Part shown: piece by piece, positions 1-9,334 of the stretch
Numbering within the stretch: position 1 is the stretch's first letter
Layout: each line of letters opens with the position of its first letter
Source of the DNA: Deefgea salmonis
Lineage (GTDB): Bacteria; Pseudomonadota; Gammaproteobacteria; Burkholderiales; Chitinibacteraceae
DNA length: 64,000 nucleotides
Assembly: GCF_020531905.1 (NCBI RefSeq)
Contig: NZ_JAJAWG010000005.1
Span: forward strand, 1 to 64,000
Direction: 5' to 3'
Notes under the pieces: generated by a model
The model's database searches: none
The model's input: only the letters and a program-made list of their open reading frames with translations
Told to the model about the DNA's origin: nothing
Program-made: the position numbers and the translations under genes

Positions 1-433
1 TCTCTGTGCTAATTTGTACAACTTGGCTTTAAGGCGGGTTAAAACCCGCCCTACAGGATGGATTTAACTCCACCCTCCACTTCTTGCGACCCGTCAGACT
101 TGCGTCTAACTGATCATTTTGAGAGTGTAAGCACTTGTTTGACTGGCAAACCAAGCACTCACACTCATCGGCTGTATTTTGTTAAAGATCAGTGGCTTAG
201 GACACACAAAACAACCTAGAAACCGGTGTTTCGTTTGCTGTGTCAGCAGCAGAGAGGCCGAAATATACGGCAGCCCTGCGATCACGTCAACACCTTGTGG
301 CAAACAAAATCGTATTAAGACGCTAAGTTGTTGAATTTAAATAGATCTAATTTTTAATTAATCTGCAATTATCTTTAAAAATGAAATGCTATTTAATTCG
401 TTTATTTCTGAGTTAGCGTTTTTTTTATCTGGA
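1..433. other. Intergenic stretch at left edge, no gene seen
   Basis: This is the flank downstream of nadC. It holds a perfect inverted repeat at about 34-51 (GGCGGGTT / AACCCGCC) followed by CCTAC, which resembles the GGCGGGTTA-type intergenic motifs near 60.0 and 61.8 kb. The rest is AT-rich without a convincing reading frame. A 65-codon minus-strand frame (106-303) has no recognisable features. Confidence 0.5.
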
Positions 434-1282
434 TTATGCTAATCGCATTGATAAATCGATCGCTTTTATATCTTTGGTGAGCTTTCCTATCGAAATTCGA
501 TCAACGCCGGTTTCTGCAATCGCCCGAATTTGAGTGAGATCAACCCCGCCAGAGGCTTCTAGTATGGCTCGCCCTTTTGCAAGTTGTACTGCGGCGCTCA
601 TTTCTTCGAGACTCATATTGTCTAATAGAATTGAAACAGCACCAGCGGTAATGGCTTGTTCCAGTTCGGCGAGATTTTCAACTTCAATTTGTATGCTGAC
701 GTGTGCAGGTGCAATGGTGCGGGCCATGCCGATTGCATTGGCGATATTGCCTGCGGCTAAAATATGATTCTCTTTGATTAAGATGCCGTCGTATAAGCCA
801 ATGCGTTGATTTTCGCCGCCACCGATTGTAACGGCATATTTTTGTGCTCGACGTAGCCCTGGGATGGTTTTACGGGTGTCATGGACTTTAGCAGCGGTGC
901 CTTCTACTGCCTCAACGTAGCGATGGGTTTCTGTGGCAACTGCTGATAGCGTCTGTAAAAAATTGAGTGCTGAACGCTCTGCAGTCAGTAATGAACGGGT
1001 ATTGCCTTGTAGCTCACAAATAATATGTCCTGCAGCGACATACTCCCCTTCTGCTACTTTCCATTCAATTTGAATGCTGGCATCGACCTGATGAAAGACT
1101 TCATTAAACCAAGCTTGCCCACAAATGATGGCTGGCTCTCGCACCACAATGCGTGCATTGCCGTGTTGTGCGGCAGGAATCAGTTGAACGGTCCAGTCGC
1201 AATCACCGATGTCTTCGGTTAAGGCGTTGGCGACATTGGCGGCGATCAGATGCTGGGGAGGTAGTTTCAAATTCATCATCAT
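434..1282 (-). CDS. nadC: Nicotinate-nucleotide pyrophosphorylase (quinolinate phosphoribosyltransferase)
   Basis: Converts quinolinate and PRPP to nicotinate mononucleotide, CO2 and pyrophosphate, the entry to de novo NAD synthesis in the cytoplasm. The 282-residue protein has the family's usual length. Visible family motifs are the LTAERSALNFLQTLS segment (about residues 98-112), the substrate-binding HDTRKTIPGLR (about 133-143), the KYAVTIGGGENQR stretch and the C-terminal barrel ILEASGGV and GVDRISIGKLT. The start is one of three consecutive ATG codons (1282, 1279, 1276). The first overlaps the stop of the upstream phosphohexomutase gene by four bases, so the two are probably translationally coupled. 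No other nad genes are adjacent. Confidence 0.95.
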   Translation of the reverse strand: MMMNLKLPPQHLIAANVANALTEDIGDCDWTVQLIPAAQHGNARIVVREPAIICGQAWFNEVFHQVDASIQIEWKVAEGEYVAAGHIICELQGNTRSLLTAERSALNFLQTLSAVATETHRYVEAVEGTAAKVHDTRKTIPGLRRAQKYAVTIGGGENQRIGLYDGILIKENHILAAGNIANAIGMARTIAPAHVSIQIEVENLAELEQAITAGAVSILLDNMSLEEMSAAVQLAKGRAILEASGGVDLTQIRAIAETGVDRISIGKLTKDIKAIDLSMRLA

Positions 1283-2649
1283 TCTTCAATTTCTGGAAAA
1301 GGGAGCGGTGCAATCGCGCTGGCAAGTTCCTGCCGAATCCGCAGCAAGGCCTGCATGGTATCGGCTTCAATGCGTAACGTTAAGACTGGCGTGGTGTTTG
1401 ATGCGCGGATCAAACCAAAACCATCGGTATATTCAATGCGTAAGCCATCAATACACAGCACTTGGTGGGCAGTAGGAAAAGTGGCCCGTTGGCGGATTTC
1501 TTCGACCAAGGCGTGACCCGATCCCGTCACTTGAATTTGCAGCTCTGGTGATGACACCGTGATTGGAAATCGTGCCAGCTCGGCATCTAAATCAACACCG
1601 CCAGCAATTTGTTGTAATAGCTTGGCACCGGCATATAAAGCATCATCCACTTGCCATGCCGCAAAAGCGAAGTGCCCAGACAATTCACCCGCTACGATGG
1701 CTCCCGTTTCACGTAAACGACGCTTCATATGCGAATGTCCGGTTGGTATCGCTTCTGAGGTGCCTCCCAACTGACTAACCCATTGCGCCACTGCTCGGCT
1801 TGATTTGATATCAAAAAGCACATGGCCAGCCTGTTTGGCTAACTCGGCAGTGGTAAATAGCATCAATAATTGGTCACCGGGAATTATTTTTCCAGTGCGC
1901 GTCACCACCCCCAAGCGATCGCCGTCGCCATCAAACGCTAAACCGACATCGGCGTGCTCGGCCAGTACGGTCGCTTGCAACTCAAGAAGATTTTCTGCGA
2001 CTTGGGGATCGGGGTGATGATTGGGAAAACGACCATCGACTTCACAATACAGCTCAATCACTTCGCACGACAATTGTCGGTACAAGGCTGGAGCCAATGC
2101 CCCCGGAGAACCGTTACCACAATCAATCACGATTTTTAATGGTTTTGCCAACGGCAATTGCTGTTCCAGCGCCGCTACATAATCAGCAACGACATCGAGC
2201 ATCTGGATTGAACCACCATCCTGAAGTGGTAATTGCTGTGCGAGCATTTTTTGCCGTAAGGCTTGCAGCGCATCGCCGGCAATCGTTACCCCCGCCAGCA
2301 TAATTTTAATGCCATTGTAATCTGGCGGATTATGGCTACCCGTAATCATCATTCCAGAGCCGGCGGCGTGATGACGAGCCGCATAATACAACAATGGCGT
2401 ACAGGACAAACCGAGATCTAATACGGTAATACCGGCCTCAACCAATCCTTTTGCCAACGCCATAGCGAGAGCCGGACTGGATAAACGCCCATCAAAACCG
2501 AGGGCTATTTTTACAATGCCTTGCTCGCGAGCTACTGCACCGCAAGCGCGACCAACCCAATACGCAAAATCAGGGGTTAATAAATGAATCTGCCCCCGAA
2601 TATCATAAGCTTTAAATAAACTACTAGGTATTGAAGTCATTTTAATCAT
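1279..2649 (-). CDS. Phosphomannomutase/phosphoglucomutase (AlgC-type)
   Basis: Alpha-D-phosphohexomutase interconverting hexose 1- and 6-phosphates for LPS or exopolysaccharide precursors. All family motifs are present in the 456 residues: the active-site phosphoserine loop TGSHNPPDYNG near residue 103, the metal loop FDGDGDRLG near 240, the sugar-binding GELSGHFAF near 320 and a C-terminal phosphate-binding region (DGFGLIRASNTTPVL). It opens with SLFKAYDIRG, typical of the bifunctional PMM/PGM branch. ATG at 2649 or 2640 could be the start and neither has a strong Shine-Dalgarno. It overlaps nadC by 4 nt. Substrate preference cannot be read from sequence. Confidence 0.92.
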   Translation of the reverse strand: MIKMTSIPSSLFKAYDIRGQIHLLTPDFAYWVGRACGAVAREQGIVKIALGFDGRLSSPALAMALAKGLVEAGITVLDLGLSCTPLLYYAARHHAAGSGMMITGSHNPPDYNGIKIMLAGVTIAGDALQALRQKMLAQQLPLQDGGSIQMLDVVADYVAALEQQLPLAKPLKIVIDCGNGSPGALAPALYRQLSCEVIELYCEVDGRFPNHHPDPQVAENLLELQATVLAEHADVGLAFDGDGDRLGVVTRTGKIIPGDQLLMLFTTAELAKQAGHVLFDIKSSRAVAQWVSQLGGTSEAIPTGHSHMKRRLRETGAIVAGELSGHFAFAAWQVDDALYAGAKLLQQIAGGVDLDAELARFPITVSSPELQIQVTGSGHALVEEIRQRATFPTAHQVLCIDGLRIEYTDGFGLIRASNTTPVLTLRIEADTMQALLRIRQELASAIAPLPFPEIEE

Positions 2650-2884
2650 GCAGTCGGTCGGTGAAATTGAAAAAATGCATTGAGGTGCCCGAAAAATTGG
2701 TGATGCAATCTACTTGAGCAGATGCTGGCGGCTCGCTGTTTGCCAATCATGAGCTACATGCTGAAAGCCATGCAAGTGCGCTGTGATTCGCAGATCAATA
2801 TGCACATAATTCCCATGCAAATGCATAATGCGCGAAAAGCAAAAAATGATGCCGACAGAAGATCAAATTAATCATTAATTATAA

Positions 2885-2915
2885 AAAAAGCCCATCAACA
2901 TAGGATGGGCTTTTT
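2885..2915 (-). terminator. Rho-independent terminator after the EIICB gene
   Basis: Stem AAAAAGCCCATC / GATGGGCTTTTT with a 7-nt loop, 16 nt past the stop of the minus-strand EIICB gene. On the minus strand it ends in a U-run. Confidence 0.85.
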
Positions 2916-2930
2916 AAAATTACTTTTAAT

Positions 2931-4652
2931 TTAAACAGTCGACGCCAACAAAAGTGAAGCATCACCGACAATCAAATGAAAAACATTGCCATCTAATTTT
3001 GCCACCGCAGAAACACCCGATGCTAAAACCGCCGCCTCATTAAATTGTTTGGCGTCCTTTAATTGCACCCGAATCCGCGTTGCCGCAATTGCCGCTGTCT
3101 CGCTAATATTAGCTTGACCACCCAAGGCAGCCAATAATGCTGGATTACGAATCGTGGCTGCCGCGCTGGCCGCAGGTACAACTGCTGCAGGCGCTGCTAA
3201 ACCCGTTCCACCCGCTTTTAGATATTCAGTCATATCAGTTTTAAGATTTTCTGAACGAGTACCAAAAATAGCCTGCATATTATTGCCAACTTGCATCACG
3301 CCAGCTGCACCCAATGCTTTTAATGAAGCTTGATTGACTTTGGCCGCATCACGAACAGAGATCCGCAAACGTGTAATACATGCATCTAAGCTTTCAATGT
3401 TTGCTGCACCACCAAATGCAACGACCAAATCATGCGCCATACCTTGGCCACTGGCTTGGTGTTGAACCGCATCAACCGCCACATCTTCACGACCTGGGGT
3501 TTTCATATTCCACTTGAGAATGGCGTAACGGAAAGTAAAGTAATACAAGGCCGCATACATTGGCCCAAAGAACAGGACATACCACCAGTTTTGCGCATTT
3601 TTACCAAAGACGTTAAACATCAAGAAATCGATGCCGCCTTGCGAGAAAGTAAAGCCCATATGCATACCAAAGGTATTGGCAACAAATTGAGTCGACGCTG
3701 CCAATACCGCATGAATAACATACAGCACTGGGGCCGCAAACATAAAGGCAAATTCAATCGGCTCGGTAATCCCGGTAAGGAATGAAGTCAGCGCAGCTGA
3801 AATCATAATCCCACCTACCATCACCCGATTTTCAGGTTTCGCAGTATGCCAAATCGCAATGGCTGCGGCAGGCAAACCAAACATTTTGAACAAGAATGCA
3901 CCAGACAAAATACCCGCAGTACGATCACCGGCAAAGAAACGATTGATATCACCATGTACCACTTTACCTGCGGCATCGGTGAATTCGCCCATTTCAAAGA
4001 AAAACGGCACATTCCAAATATGATGCAGACCAAATGGAATCAACATCCGCTCAACAAAACCATACACCGTCGCAGCAGTACGCGTATCTGATACCGCGGC
4101 CCAATGCGAGAAGCTATTAATTGCGCCTTGTACTGGCGGCCAAATAAAGGATAGAACGACGCCAACAAAAATAGCCGCGATCCCGGTCACAATCGGCACA
4201 AAACGCTTGCCCGAGAAAAATCCAAGATAAGGTGGTAATTCAATCCGGTAGTATTTATTAAATAATGTTGCCGCAACAGCACCAATAATAATCCCACCAA
4301 AAACACCGGTTTCCATGGACTTCATGCCCATCACCATTGCCGGCTCAACGCCCATGATCGGTGCCATAACACCCATCGTTGCAATCATCACAACAAATCC
4401 AACCGTCGCAGCAATACCAGCCACGCCATCGTTATCCGACAAGCCTAGCGCAACACCAATTGCAAAAATCAACGGTAGATGGCCAAAAATAGCACCGCCA
4501 CTTTGCGCCATAATTTGCGAAACAATTTCTGGGATAAATGGAAAATTTGAAGCACCAATCCCAAGTAATAAACCAGCCACAGGTAATACTGCAACCGGTA
4601 GCATCAATGCTTTACCAATTTTTTGTAAGACTGCAAATGCATTCTTAAACAT
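2931..4652 (-). CDS. nagE: PTS glucose/GlcNAc-family EIICB with an extra Cys-less EIIB-like domain
   Basis: Membrane permease of a glucose/N-acetylglucosamine-family phosphotransferase system. Residues 1-375 are the EIIC domain (multiple hydrophobic segments; typical opening [29 protein letters not shown] motif). Residues about 400-475 form a standard EIIB domain with the phosphorylated Cys425 in [13 protein letters not shown] second EIIB-like domain follows an Ala-rich linker (about 500-573). It has the same fold pattern but carries Ala523 where the Cys should be (AIAATRIRV), so it cannot be phosphorylated there. The gene lies downstream of the small EIIB-like gene and the EIIA-HPr-EI gene, separated by a terminator, so it probably has its own promoter. 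GlcNAc as substrate is inferred from gene organisation; glucose is possible. Confidence 0.9.
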   Translation of the reverse strand: MFKNAFAVLQKIGKALMLPVAVLPVAGLLLGIGASNFPFIPEIVSQIMAQSGGAIFGHLPLIFAIGVALGLSDNDGVAGIAATVGFVVMIATMGVMAPIMGVEPAMVMGMKSMETGVFGGIIIGAVAATLFNKYYRIELPPYLGFFSGKRFVPIVTGIAAIFVGVVLSFIWPPVQGAINSFSHWAAVSDTRTAATVYGFVERMLIPFGLHHIWNVPFFFEMGEFTDAAGKVVHGDINRFFAGDRTAGILSGAFLFKMFGLPAAAIAIWHTAKPENRVMVGGIMISAALTSFLTGITEPIEFAFMFAAPVLYVIHAVLAASTQFVANTFGMHMGFTFSQGGIDFLMFNVFGKNAQNWWYVLFFGPMYAALYYFTFRYAILKWNMKTPGREDVAVDAVQHQASGQGMAHDLVVAFGGAANIESLDACITRLRISVRDAAKVNQASLKALGAAGVMQVGNNMQAIFGTRSENLKTDMTEYLKAGGTGLAAPAAVVPAASAAATIRNPALLAALGGQANISETAAIAATRIRVQLKDAKQFNEAAVLASGVSAVAKLDGNVFHLIVGDASLLLASTV

Positions 4653-4860
4653 TATTTTTCTCCAAAGGCGATTGCTGTTTCTTATTTGTCATGCAATCAC
4701 CGGTTTATCGAACTCACTTTAGATTCTGTTACAAAAATTAAACATTGACTATGCAGCGATGACCTTACAGGGATATACCTTACTAATAAAATAATCCATC
4801 GTCATTTTTAATATAAAGCACTGCAAGTAAAATTCATCTATTAACATCAATCTTGATAAA

Positions 4861-4890
4861 AAAAATCCACCGATCTACCGGTGGATTTTT
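4861..4890 (-). terminator. Rho-independent terminator after the small EIIB-like gene
   Basis: Stem AAAAATCCACCG / CGGTGGATTTTT just past the stop at 4910 on the minus strand. It separates the EIIA-HPr-EI transcript from the EIICB gene. Confidence 0.85.
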
Positions 4891-4909
4891 CTATTTATTT
4901 ACAAACGAT

Positions 4910-5233
4910 TTACTTAATTAAATGCACGGTATGTGCATCAATTTTTGCGACGGCTGCTACGCCTAAATCTTTTAATACGGCTTCATTTAACAAAGCGGCA
5001 TCAAGCAATTCAACACGAATGCGTGTGGTTGCAATGGATTCAGCTAAGCGTACATTCGCTTTACCACCTAAAGCGGCATACCACTCAGGATTGAGTAGTT
5101 CAGCAGACGACGAAGGTAACACCTCGAGCACAACCGGTTTTGTAACCGATGCCGGTGCCACAGGCACTTGCCGACCCTTCAATGCCCAACCAATCCCAAT
5201 TCCTACTAACAGTGCAATAACGACCAATACCAT
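4910..5233 (-). CDS. Small membrane-anchored, Cys-less EIIB-like protein
   Basis: This 107-residue protein starts with one hydrophobic segment (residues 1-18, VLVVIALLVGIGIGWAL), then a Pro/Val/Ser-rich linker, then a single EIIB-like domain (about 45-107, ending AVAKIDAHTVHLIK). The domain closely resembles the degenerate second EIIB-like domain of the neighbouring EIICB protein. At the phosphorylation-site position it reads ESIATTRIRV, with Ala68 in place of Cys, so it should not carry phosphate. It sits 11 nt downstream of the EIIA-HPr-EI stop-to-start junction and is followed by a terminator, so the two are likely co-transcribed. A docking or regulatory role in the membrane is my inference; no catalytic role is expected. 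Confidence 0.8.
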   Translation of the reverse strand: MVLVVIALLVGIGIGWALKGRQVPVAPASVTKPVVLEVLPSSSAELLNPEWYAALGGKANVRLAESIATTRIRVELLDAALLNEAVLKDLGVAAVAKIDAHTVHLIK

Positions 5234-5244
5234 ATCAAACCTCT

Positions 5245-7791
5245 TTAATCGACCAGTTGCGACAAACGAGCACGAACTTCAGCTGCAGTACCCATTTGTA
5301 AAACTTCTGCTGCGAGTTTCTCACATTCGACTTTATTTAAGGTCCGAACTAAAGCTTTAATTGCAGGAATAGTCGGCACACTCGCAGATAACTCATCCAC
5401 ACCTATACCCAGCAACAACGGGATTGCCATAGGGTCTGAGGCAATACCCCCACACACCCCCACCCACTTGCCATGGGCATGTGCACCTTTTACCGTCATA
5501 TTGATTAAATTCAATACGCCGGGATGCATCACATCGGCTTGCTTAGCTAATTTTGGATGACCACGATCCATCGCTAAAGTGTATTGCGTTAAATCGTTGG
5601 TACCAATCGAGAAGAAATCAACTTCACGTGCAAATTGCTCGGCCATAACAGCAGTAGCTGGAACTTCAACCATAATGCCGACTTGAACGTCTTGAGTAAT
5701 TCCTAACGCCGCTTTTTCTTCAGCAACAATACGCTTCACTTCACGCACTTCTTCCAAGCTCGTAATCATTGGGAACATGATGGCTAGCTTAGAGAACGGC
5801 GCAGAGCGTAAAACAGCACGAACTTGAGTATGTAACAGCTCTGGTTCTGCTAAGCATAAACGCACGCCACGAATACCCAAGAATGGATTTTCTTCGGCAG
5901 GCATTGGCAAGTAGGCCAACGGTTTATCACCACCCACATCCAAAGTACGCACTACAAATGTACGATCATTACCGAGAGCTTTGGCAATATCGATATAAAT
6001 CTGGCTTTGCTCTTCTTCAGTCGGCGCATCAGTGCGCTCTAAGTACAAGAACTCACTGCGTAACAAACCCACGCCTTCACTGCCCAGTTTTACGCCTTGA
6101 ATCGCATCGTCAATGCCACCAATATTTGCAACTACTTCGACATGAATACCATCTTGCGTTACGGCGGGCTCAAATGCTGCGGCTAATTCAGCCTCACGTT
6201 GAATCGCTTGCTTGGCTTGCTTTTCACGAATATTGTTGACTTCGGTTTCTGATGGGTTTTTGCGCAAAGTACCACGGCTACCATCCAAAATGACTGGCAT
6301 ACCATTGCTTAAATTCAATGCGTCTTCATCAATGCCACAGATCGCGGGAATATTGAGCGAGCGAGCTAAAATAGCCACGTGGCTGGTTGCCCCGCCACCG
6401 ACGGTGCAAAAACCAAGTACACGAGTACGATCCAAACTTGCGGTATCGGATGGCGTCAGGTCTTCTGCAATCAAAATCGCATTTTCTGGAACGACCATCG
6501 CTGTTTCTTCAATGCCAGCGATCAAGCGTAAAACACGTAAACCGACGTCGCGAATATCATTCGCACGACCGGCTAGCACTTCATTTTTTAGTGCGGCAAG
6601 CTTAGCTGAATAAGTGCTGTAGGCTTCTTTCCACGCAAAACCGGCACTCTTGCCGTTGCTGATACCAGTAATCGCAATGGCTAATAAATCCGGATCTTCA
6701 AGCAACTCTTGATGAGCAGCAAAAATCTCAGCTTTACTTTCATCGCTAATTTCAGATTTTAGATTTTCAAGTTGTTGATGCGCATCTTTCAACGCTTGAT
6801 CAAAACGACGGCGTTCTAATTCTGGCGACTCACCGGCTTCAACGACCGCAATATCCACTTGCTTAACTTGGAAAATTTGTCCCACAGCCAAACCTGGCGA
6901 TGCAGAAACCCCAGTCAACACATTTGGATCTTCTGACTTAGGCTTGGCTTTGCTAGTTTTAATCGCATTAACTGGTGCAGGTTTATTTTTTGGCACTGCA
7001 CCACCGACATCTTCGCCACAGCCGCTAAGAATTAAGGCCGTTAATTTTTCAATCGCAGCAGAAGCATCAGCACCAACAGCACGGACACGAATTTCATCGC
7101 CGTTTTGCACTTCAAGACCCATGATTGCAACCACAGATTTAGCATTTGCTTCTTGGTCGGCACGAACTAATTTAATTTCTGACTTAAATGTTTTCGCAGT
7201 ATTTGCCAAAACGGCTGCGGGACGAGCATGTAGACCGGTTGGATTAGGCGTACGAATCGGGTCTGAATACACAGCAACGGATGAATCAGTGGCGGCTGAA
7301 GTTTGAACAACGCCCTCAGCCAAGTCGAGTGTTAAGGCAATGTCTTTACCTGCAACGACCAAACCTGTACTAGGAATATAGCGCGCTACTTTTTCGCCAC
7401 TGGTAATGACCATTTGCGTCAATAAAGACAATGCTTTACGGCCTACGGCATCCATATCGAATTCAATTAACGGCTGACCCGCATCAACGACATCACCTTC
7501 TTTAACCTTCGCGGTAAAACCTTGGCCTTTTAACATCACAGTGTCTAAGCCAATATGGATCAACACTTCAATACCATTGGCTGCAACCAAAGTAATGGCA
7601 TGCATTGCTGAATGCACTTGCGTTACTTTTCCGGCAATCGGTGCCAACAAAACATTACTGGTTGGATCTATTGAAACGCCATCTCCGACCATTTTTTGGG
7701 CAAAAACTGGATCAGGTACTGTATCCAAAGGCACCATCACACCCGATAGTGGGGCCAGCAATACAAATTGCGAAACTGGATTTATCGACAT
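5245..7791 (-). CDS. nagF: Multiphosphoryl transfer protein: EIIA(Glc)-HPr-EI fusion
   Basis: Cytoplasmic 848-residue fusion that passes phosphate from PEP to the EIIB domain. The N-terminal EIIA of the glucose type (about 1-145) has His64 and the phosphorylated His79 in LIHIGLDTVMLKG. HPr (about 175-260) has His188 in NPTGLHARPAA and a Ser219 regulatory-type site (AKSVVAIMGL). EI (about 290-848) has the phospho-histidine His471 in GGGATSHVAILARS, then the PEP-binding barrel with GVGLLRSEFLYL, DVGGDKPL and the C-terminal GVCGGIASDP. The order matches the NagF-type proteins of beta- and gammaproteobacteria. A palindrome at 7891-7908 lies about 100 nt upstream of the start and may be its operator. 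The gene name rests on family resemblance. Confidence 0.93.
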   Translation of the reverse strand: MSINPVSQFVLLAPLSGVMVPLDTVPDPVFAQKMVGDGVSIDPTSNVLLAPIAGKVTQVHSAMHAITLVAANGIEVLIHIGLDTVMLKGQGFTAKVKEGDVVDAGQPLIEFDMDAVGRKALSLLTQMVITSGEKVARYIPSTGLVVAGKDIALTLDLAEGVVQTSAATDSSVAVYSDPIRTPNPTGLHARPAAVLANTAKTFKSEIKLVRADQEANAKSVVAIMGLEVQNGDEIRVRAVGADASAAIEKLTALILSGCGEDVGGAVPKNKPAPVNAIKTSKAKPKSEDPNVLTGVSASPGLAVGQIFQVKQVDIAVVEAGESPELERRRFDQALKDAHQQLENLKSEISDESKAEIFAAHQELLEDPDLLAIAITGISNGKSAGFAWKEAYSTYSAKLAALKNEVLAGRANDIRDVGLRVLRLIAGIEETAMVVPENAILIAEDLTPSDTASLDRTRVLGFCTVGGGATSHVAILARSLNIPAICGIDEDALNLSNGMPVILDGSRGTLRKNPSETEVNNIREKQAKQAIQREAELAAAFEPAVTQDGIHVEVVANIGGIDDAIQGVKLGSEGVGLLRSEFLYLERTDAPTEEEQSQIYIDIAKALGNDRTFVVRTLDVGGDKPLAYLPMPAEENPFLGIRGVRLCLAEPELLHTQVRAVLRSAPFSKLAIMFPMITSLEEVREVKRIVAEEKAALGITQDVQVGIMVEVPATAVMAEQFAREVDFFSIGTNDLTQYTLAMDRGHPKLAKQADVMHPGVLNLINMTVKGAHAHGKWVGVCGGIASDPMAIPLLLGIGVDELSASVPTIPAIKALVRTLNKVECEKLAAEVLQMGTAAEVRARLSQLVD

Positions 7792-7890
7792 AACAACCTC
7801 TGTTGGTTTAATTCTTAGTCAAATTGGTCATTTAAATTGACCCGCATTAATTTCTATTGCGTTGACATTTTCTTGTTTTTTAGTTTACCC

Positions 7891-7908
7891 GCCAATGCTA
7901 TTGGCATG
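7891..7908. promoter_or_regulatory. Operator-like palindrome upstream of the PTS fusion gene
   Basis: Perfect inverted repeat GCCAAT-GCT-ATTGGC (7891-7905), overlapping AATGCTATTGGCAT (7895-7908). The latter matches 12 of 14 bases of a sequence at 11994-12007, which lies at a similar distance upstream of another minus-strand gene. A repressor or activator site is inferred; the regulator is not identified. Confidence 0.5.
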
Positions 7909-8111
7909 TGGCGTAATATTGCTCAATTTATATGTAAATTTTACAGATCAAAATCAGATATGCTTAAACCATATTCTTTTATTTTAACTTTATAACAAGC
8001 TCATGCTTTGTGCTTAATCAGCTTCCAGAGTTCATTTAATTTTAAATATTACTTTATTACATTTTTTTACAAAAAACAGTACCCAATTTTGAATACTTAC
8101 GACTTAGAAGC

Positions 8112-8139
8112 AAATAGGGCGGCTTACGCCACCCTATTT
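8112..8139 (-). terminator. Hairpin terminator after the HPr-like gene
   Basis: Near-symmetric stem AAATAGGG(C)GGC / GCC(A)CCCTATTT, 16 nt past the HPr-like stop. The following minus-strand bases are only moderately U-rich. Confidence 0.6.
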
Positions 8140-8154
8140 TTAAATTGATCCGAT

Positions 8155-8421
8155 TTAGTCATCACGACCACCAGAACGAATCATGGTACTTACAACGATC
8201 ATTGCTTCATTTACATCAAGCCCATCAGCTTGAATTTGAATCCGATCGCCCTTAAAAGTATCTAAGCCCATCATGCACACACAAAATTTAGCCTTTAAGC
8301 CAATCTCATTGTGGTGCAACATAATCTCTGACCAATACTGCTTAGCTGTATTTGCAACAGACCGAACATGAAGATCTACTGCATTCATCGCCCGAACAGC
8401 CAAAGAAATTACAGCCAGCAT
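8155..8421 (-). CDS. Stand-alone HPr-like protein with altered active site and no Ser46 equivalent
   Basis: ATG at 8421 is chosen because GAGGT lies 6 nt upstream; it gives 88 residues, the usual HPr length. The sequence aligns with the HPr domain of the nearby fusion protein, sharing ANTAK..SEI, an MMGLD segment and GDRIQIQADG. The active-site His is kept (VDLHVRSVA, His18-Val-Arg20), but the following Pro is Ser and three residues are missing just after it. The regulatory serine position reads KAKFCVC, with Phe instead of Ser. It lies 49 nt downstream of fau on the same strand. It may be a specialised or decoy phosphocarrier. Whether His18 is phosphorylated cannot be told from sequence. Confidence 0.75.
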   Translation of the reverse strand: MLAVISLAVRAMNAVDLHVRSVANTAKQYWSEIMLHHNEIGLKAKFCVCMMGLDTFKGDRIQIQADGLDVNEAMIVVSTMIRSGGRDD

Positions 8422-8470
8422 AATTACCTCACATGACTCACGATGCAAATCGCATATTCCACGTTTAATA

Positions 8471-9109
8471 TCATAAACAAGTGGGATGCAAAAGTATGTC
8501 AGTAATTTCACTACTCTGATTGATACACTGGCGACGAATCCACGCTTGTTCAGTCGCAATTGCATCTAACTTTAAATCCCATGCTTCATAGGGCAATCGT
8601 TCCACTTCTTGACATGAATATGCCAAGCCAATTAATGCTGGTTTAAGCCAAATTTTTCGCAATCGACGAAATGCAAACGTTGTGTCGTAATAGCCGCCAC
8701 CTTGGCCTAGCCGAGCTAATTGCCAATCAAAACCCAGTAAAGGGACAAAAACAGTGTCCAAATCACGGCTTGAACATTGCTCAGAATGACTGGGTATTGG
8801 AATATTAAAAGCACCACAAGACCAGACAGCGTATTGATTTAACCGAACAAAATTTAACTGCCGACCCACTTTAGGTACAACCGGTAAATACACCAAACAA
8901 CCTCGCTGCAATGCTAAAAAAATCAAAGGCCAAGCAGAAAACTCACTGCCAACAGGCACATATAGTGCAATTTTTTTACCACGACGAAGTTTTTGTAAAA
9001 TTTGCGGATAATGAGTTACGGCCCAAGCAGCTGCTTGTCGCTGTATTTTAGATATCGCAGTTCGGCGTTGCCGAAGATTACGACGTAATTGAGTTTTTTG
9101 AGTAATCAC
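8471..9109 (-). CDS. fau: 5-formyltetrahydrofolate cyclo-ligase
   Basis: Converts 5-formyl-THF to 5,10-methenyl-THF using ATP. The family's N-terminal QLRRNLRQRR, the IALYVPVGSEFSAWP region and the C-terminal signature LGFDWQLARLGQGGGYYD are visible, followed by IGLAYSCQEVERLPYEAWD. The open frame reaches back to 9160, but that start would lie inside the 6S RNA. GTG at 9109 (VITQKTQLRR) is preferred and gives 212 residues, close to family length. The zapA-6S RNA-fau order is the conserved arrangement seen in many proteobacteria. Confidence 0.9.
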   Translation of the reverse strand: MITQKTQLRRNLRQRRTAISKIQRQAAAWAVTHYPQILQKLRRGKKIALYVPVGSEFSAWPLIFLALQRGCLVYLPVVPKVGRQLNFVRLNQYAVWSCGAFNIPIPSHSEQCSSRDLDTVFVPLLGFDWQLARLGQGGGYYDTTFAFRRLRKIWLKPALIGLAYSCQEVERLPYEAWDLKLDAIATEQAWIRRQCINQSSEITDILLHPTCL

Positions 9110-9120
9110 AAAAAATGAGG

Positions 9121-9300
9121 GCTTCCCGCAGTGCCGTTTCGGTTCGCATCTTGAACCCATGGTTCAAGTTGTTGCCGGTCAGATGCCATCAGGTGCATTC
9201 TCAAGGAACGCTCACAACAGGCGTCTAGATGACTGGCAAACATGCTATACAGCTTATCGGTTCAAAGATTAAGAACCGTCGCGAACACCGCAGGAAAGCT
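9121..9300 (-). ncRNA. ssrS: 6S RNA
   Basis: Read on the minus strand, this segment has the 6S RNA layout. The 5' end GCTTTCCTGCGGTG pairs with the 3' end CACTGCGGGAAGC to close the molecule with one bulged base. The 3' half carries the signature CTTGAACCATGGGTTCAAG, which corresponds to the CTTGAACC..GGTTCAAG arm of the E. coli RNA. The 5' half has GGTGTTCGCG. Its place between zapA and fau is the conserved genomic location. 6S RNA binds sigma-70 RNA polymerase and represses promoters in stationary phase. The ends are estimated from the closing stem, to within a few bases. Confidence 0.88.
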
Positions 9301-9334
9301 AACTTGCATCACGACGCAATTCGAAATACTTAAA

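Larger units (their letters stand above)
7792..8154. other. Leader/promoter region of the PTS fusion gene
   Basis: No gene was seen here. The region contains the operator-like palindrome at 7891-7908 and a symmetric hairpin at 8112-8139. It is AT-rich between 7920 and 8100. Confidence 0.5.

Noticed and set aside
106-303. A 65-codon minus-strand frame at the left edge
   Set aside because: No recognisable features, no Shine-Dalgarno and no conservation evidence.
9110-9160. The longer N-terminus of fau from ATG 9160
   Set aside because: It lies within the 6S RNA and adds residues unlike the family; GTG 9109 gives the usual length.
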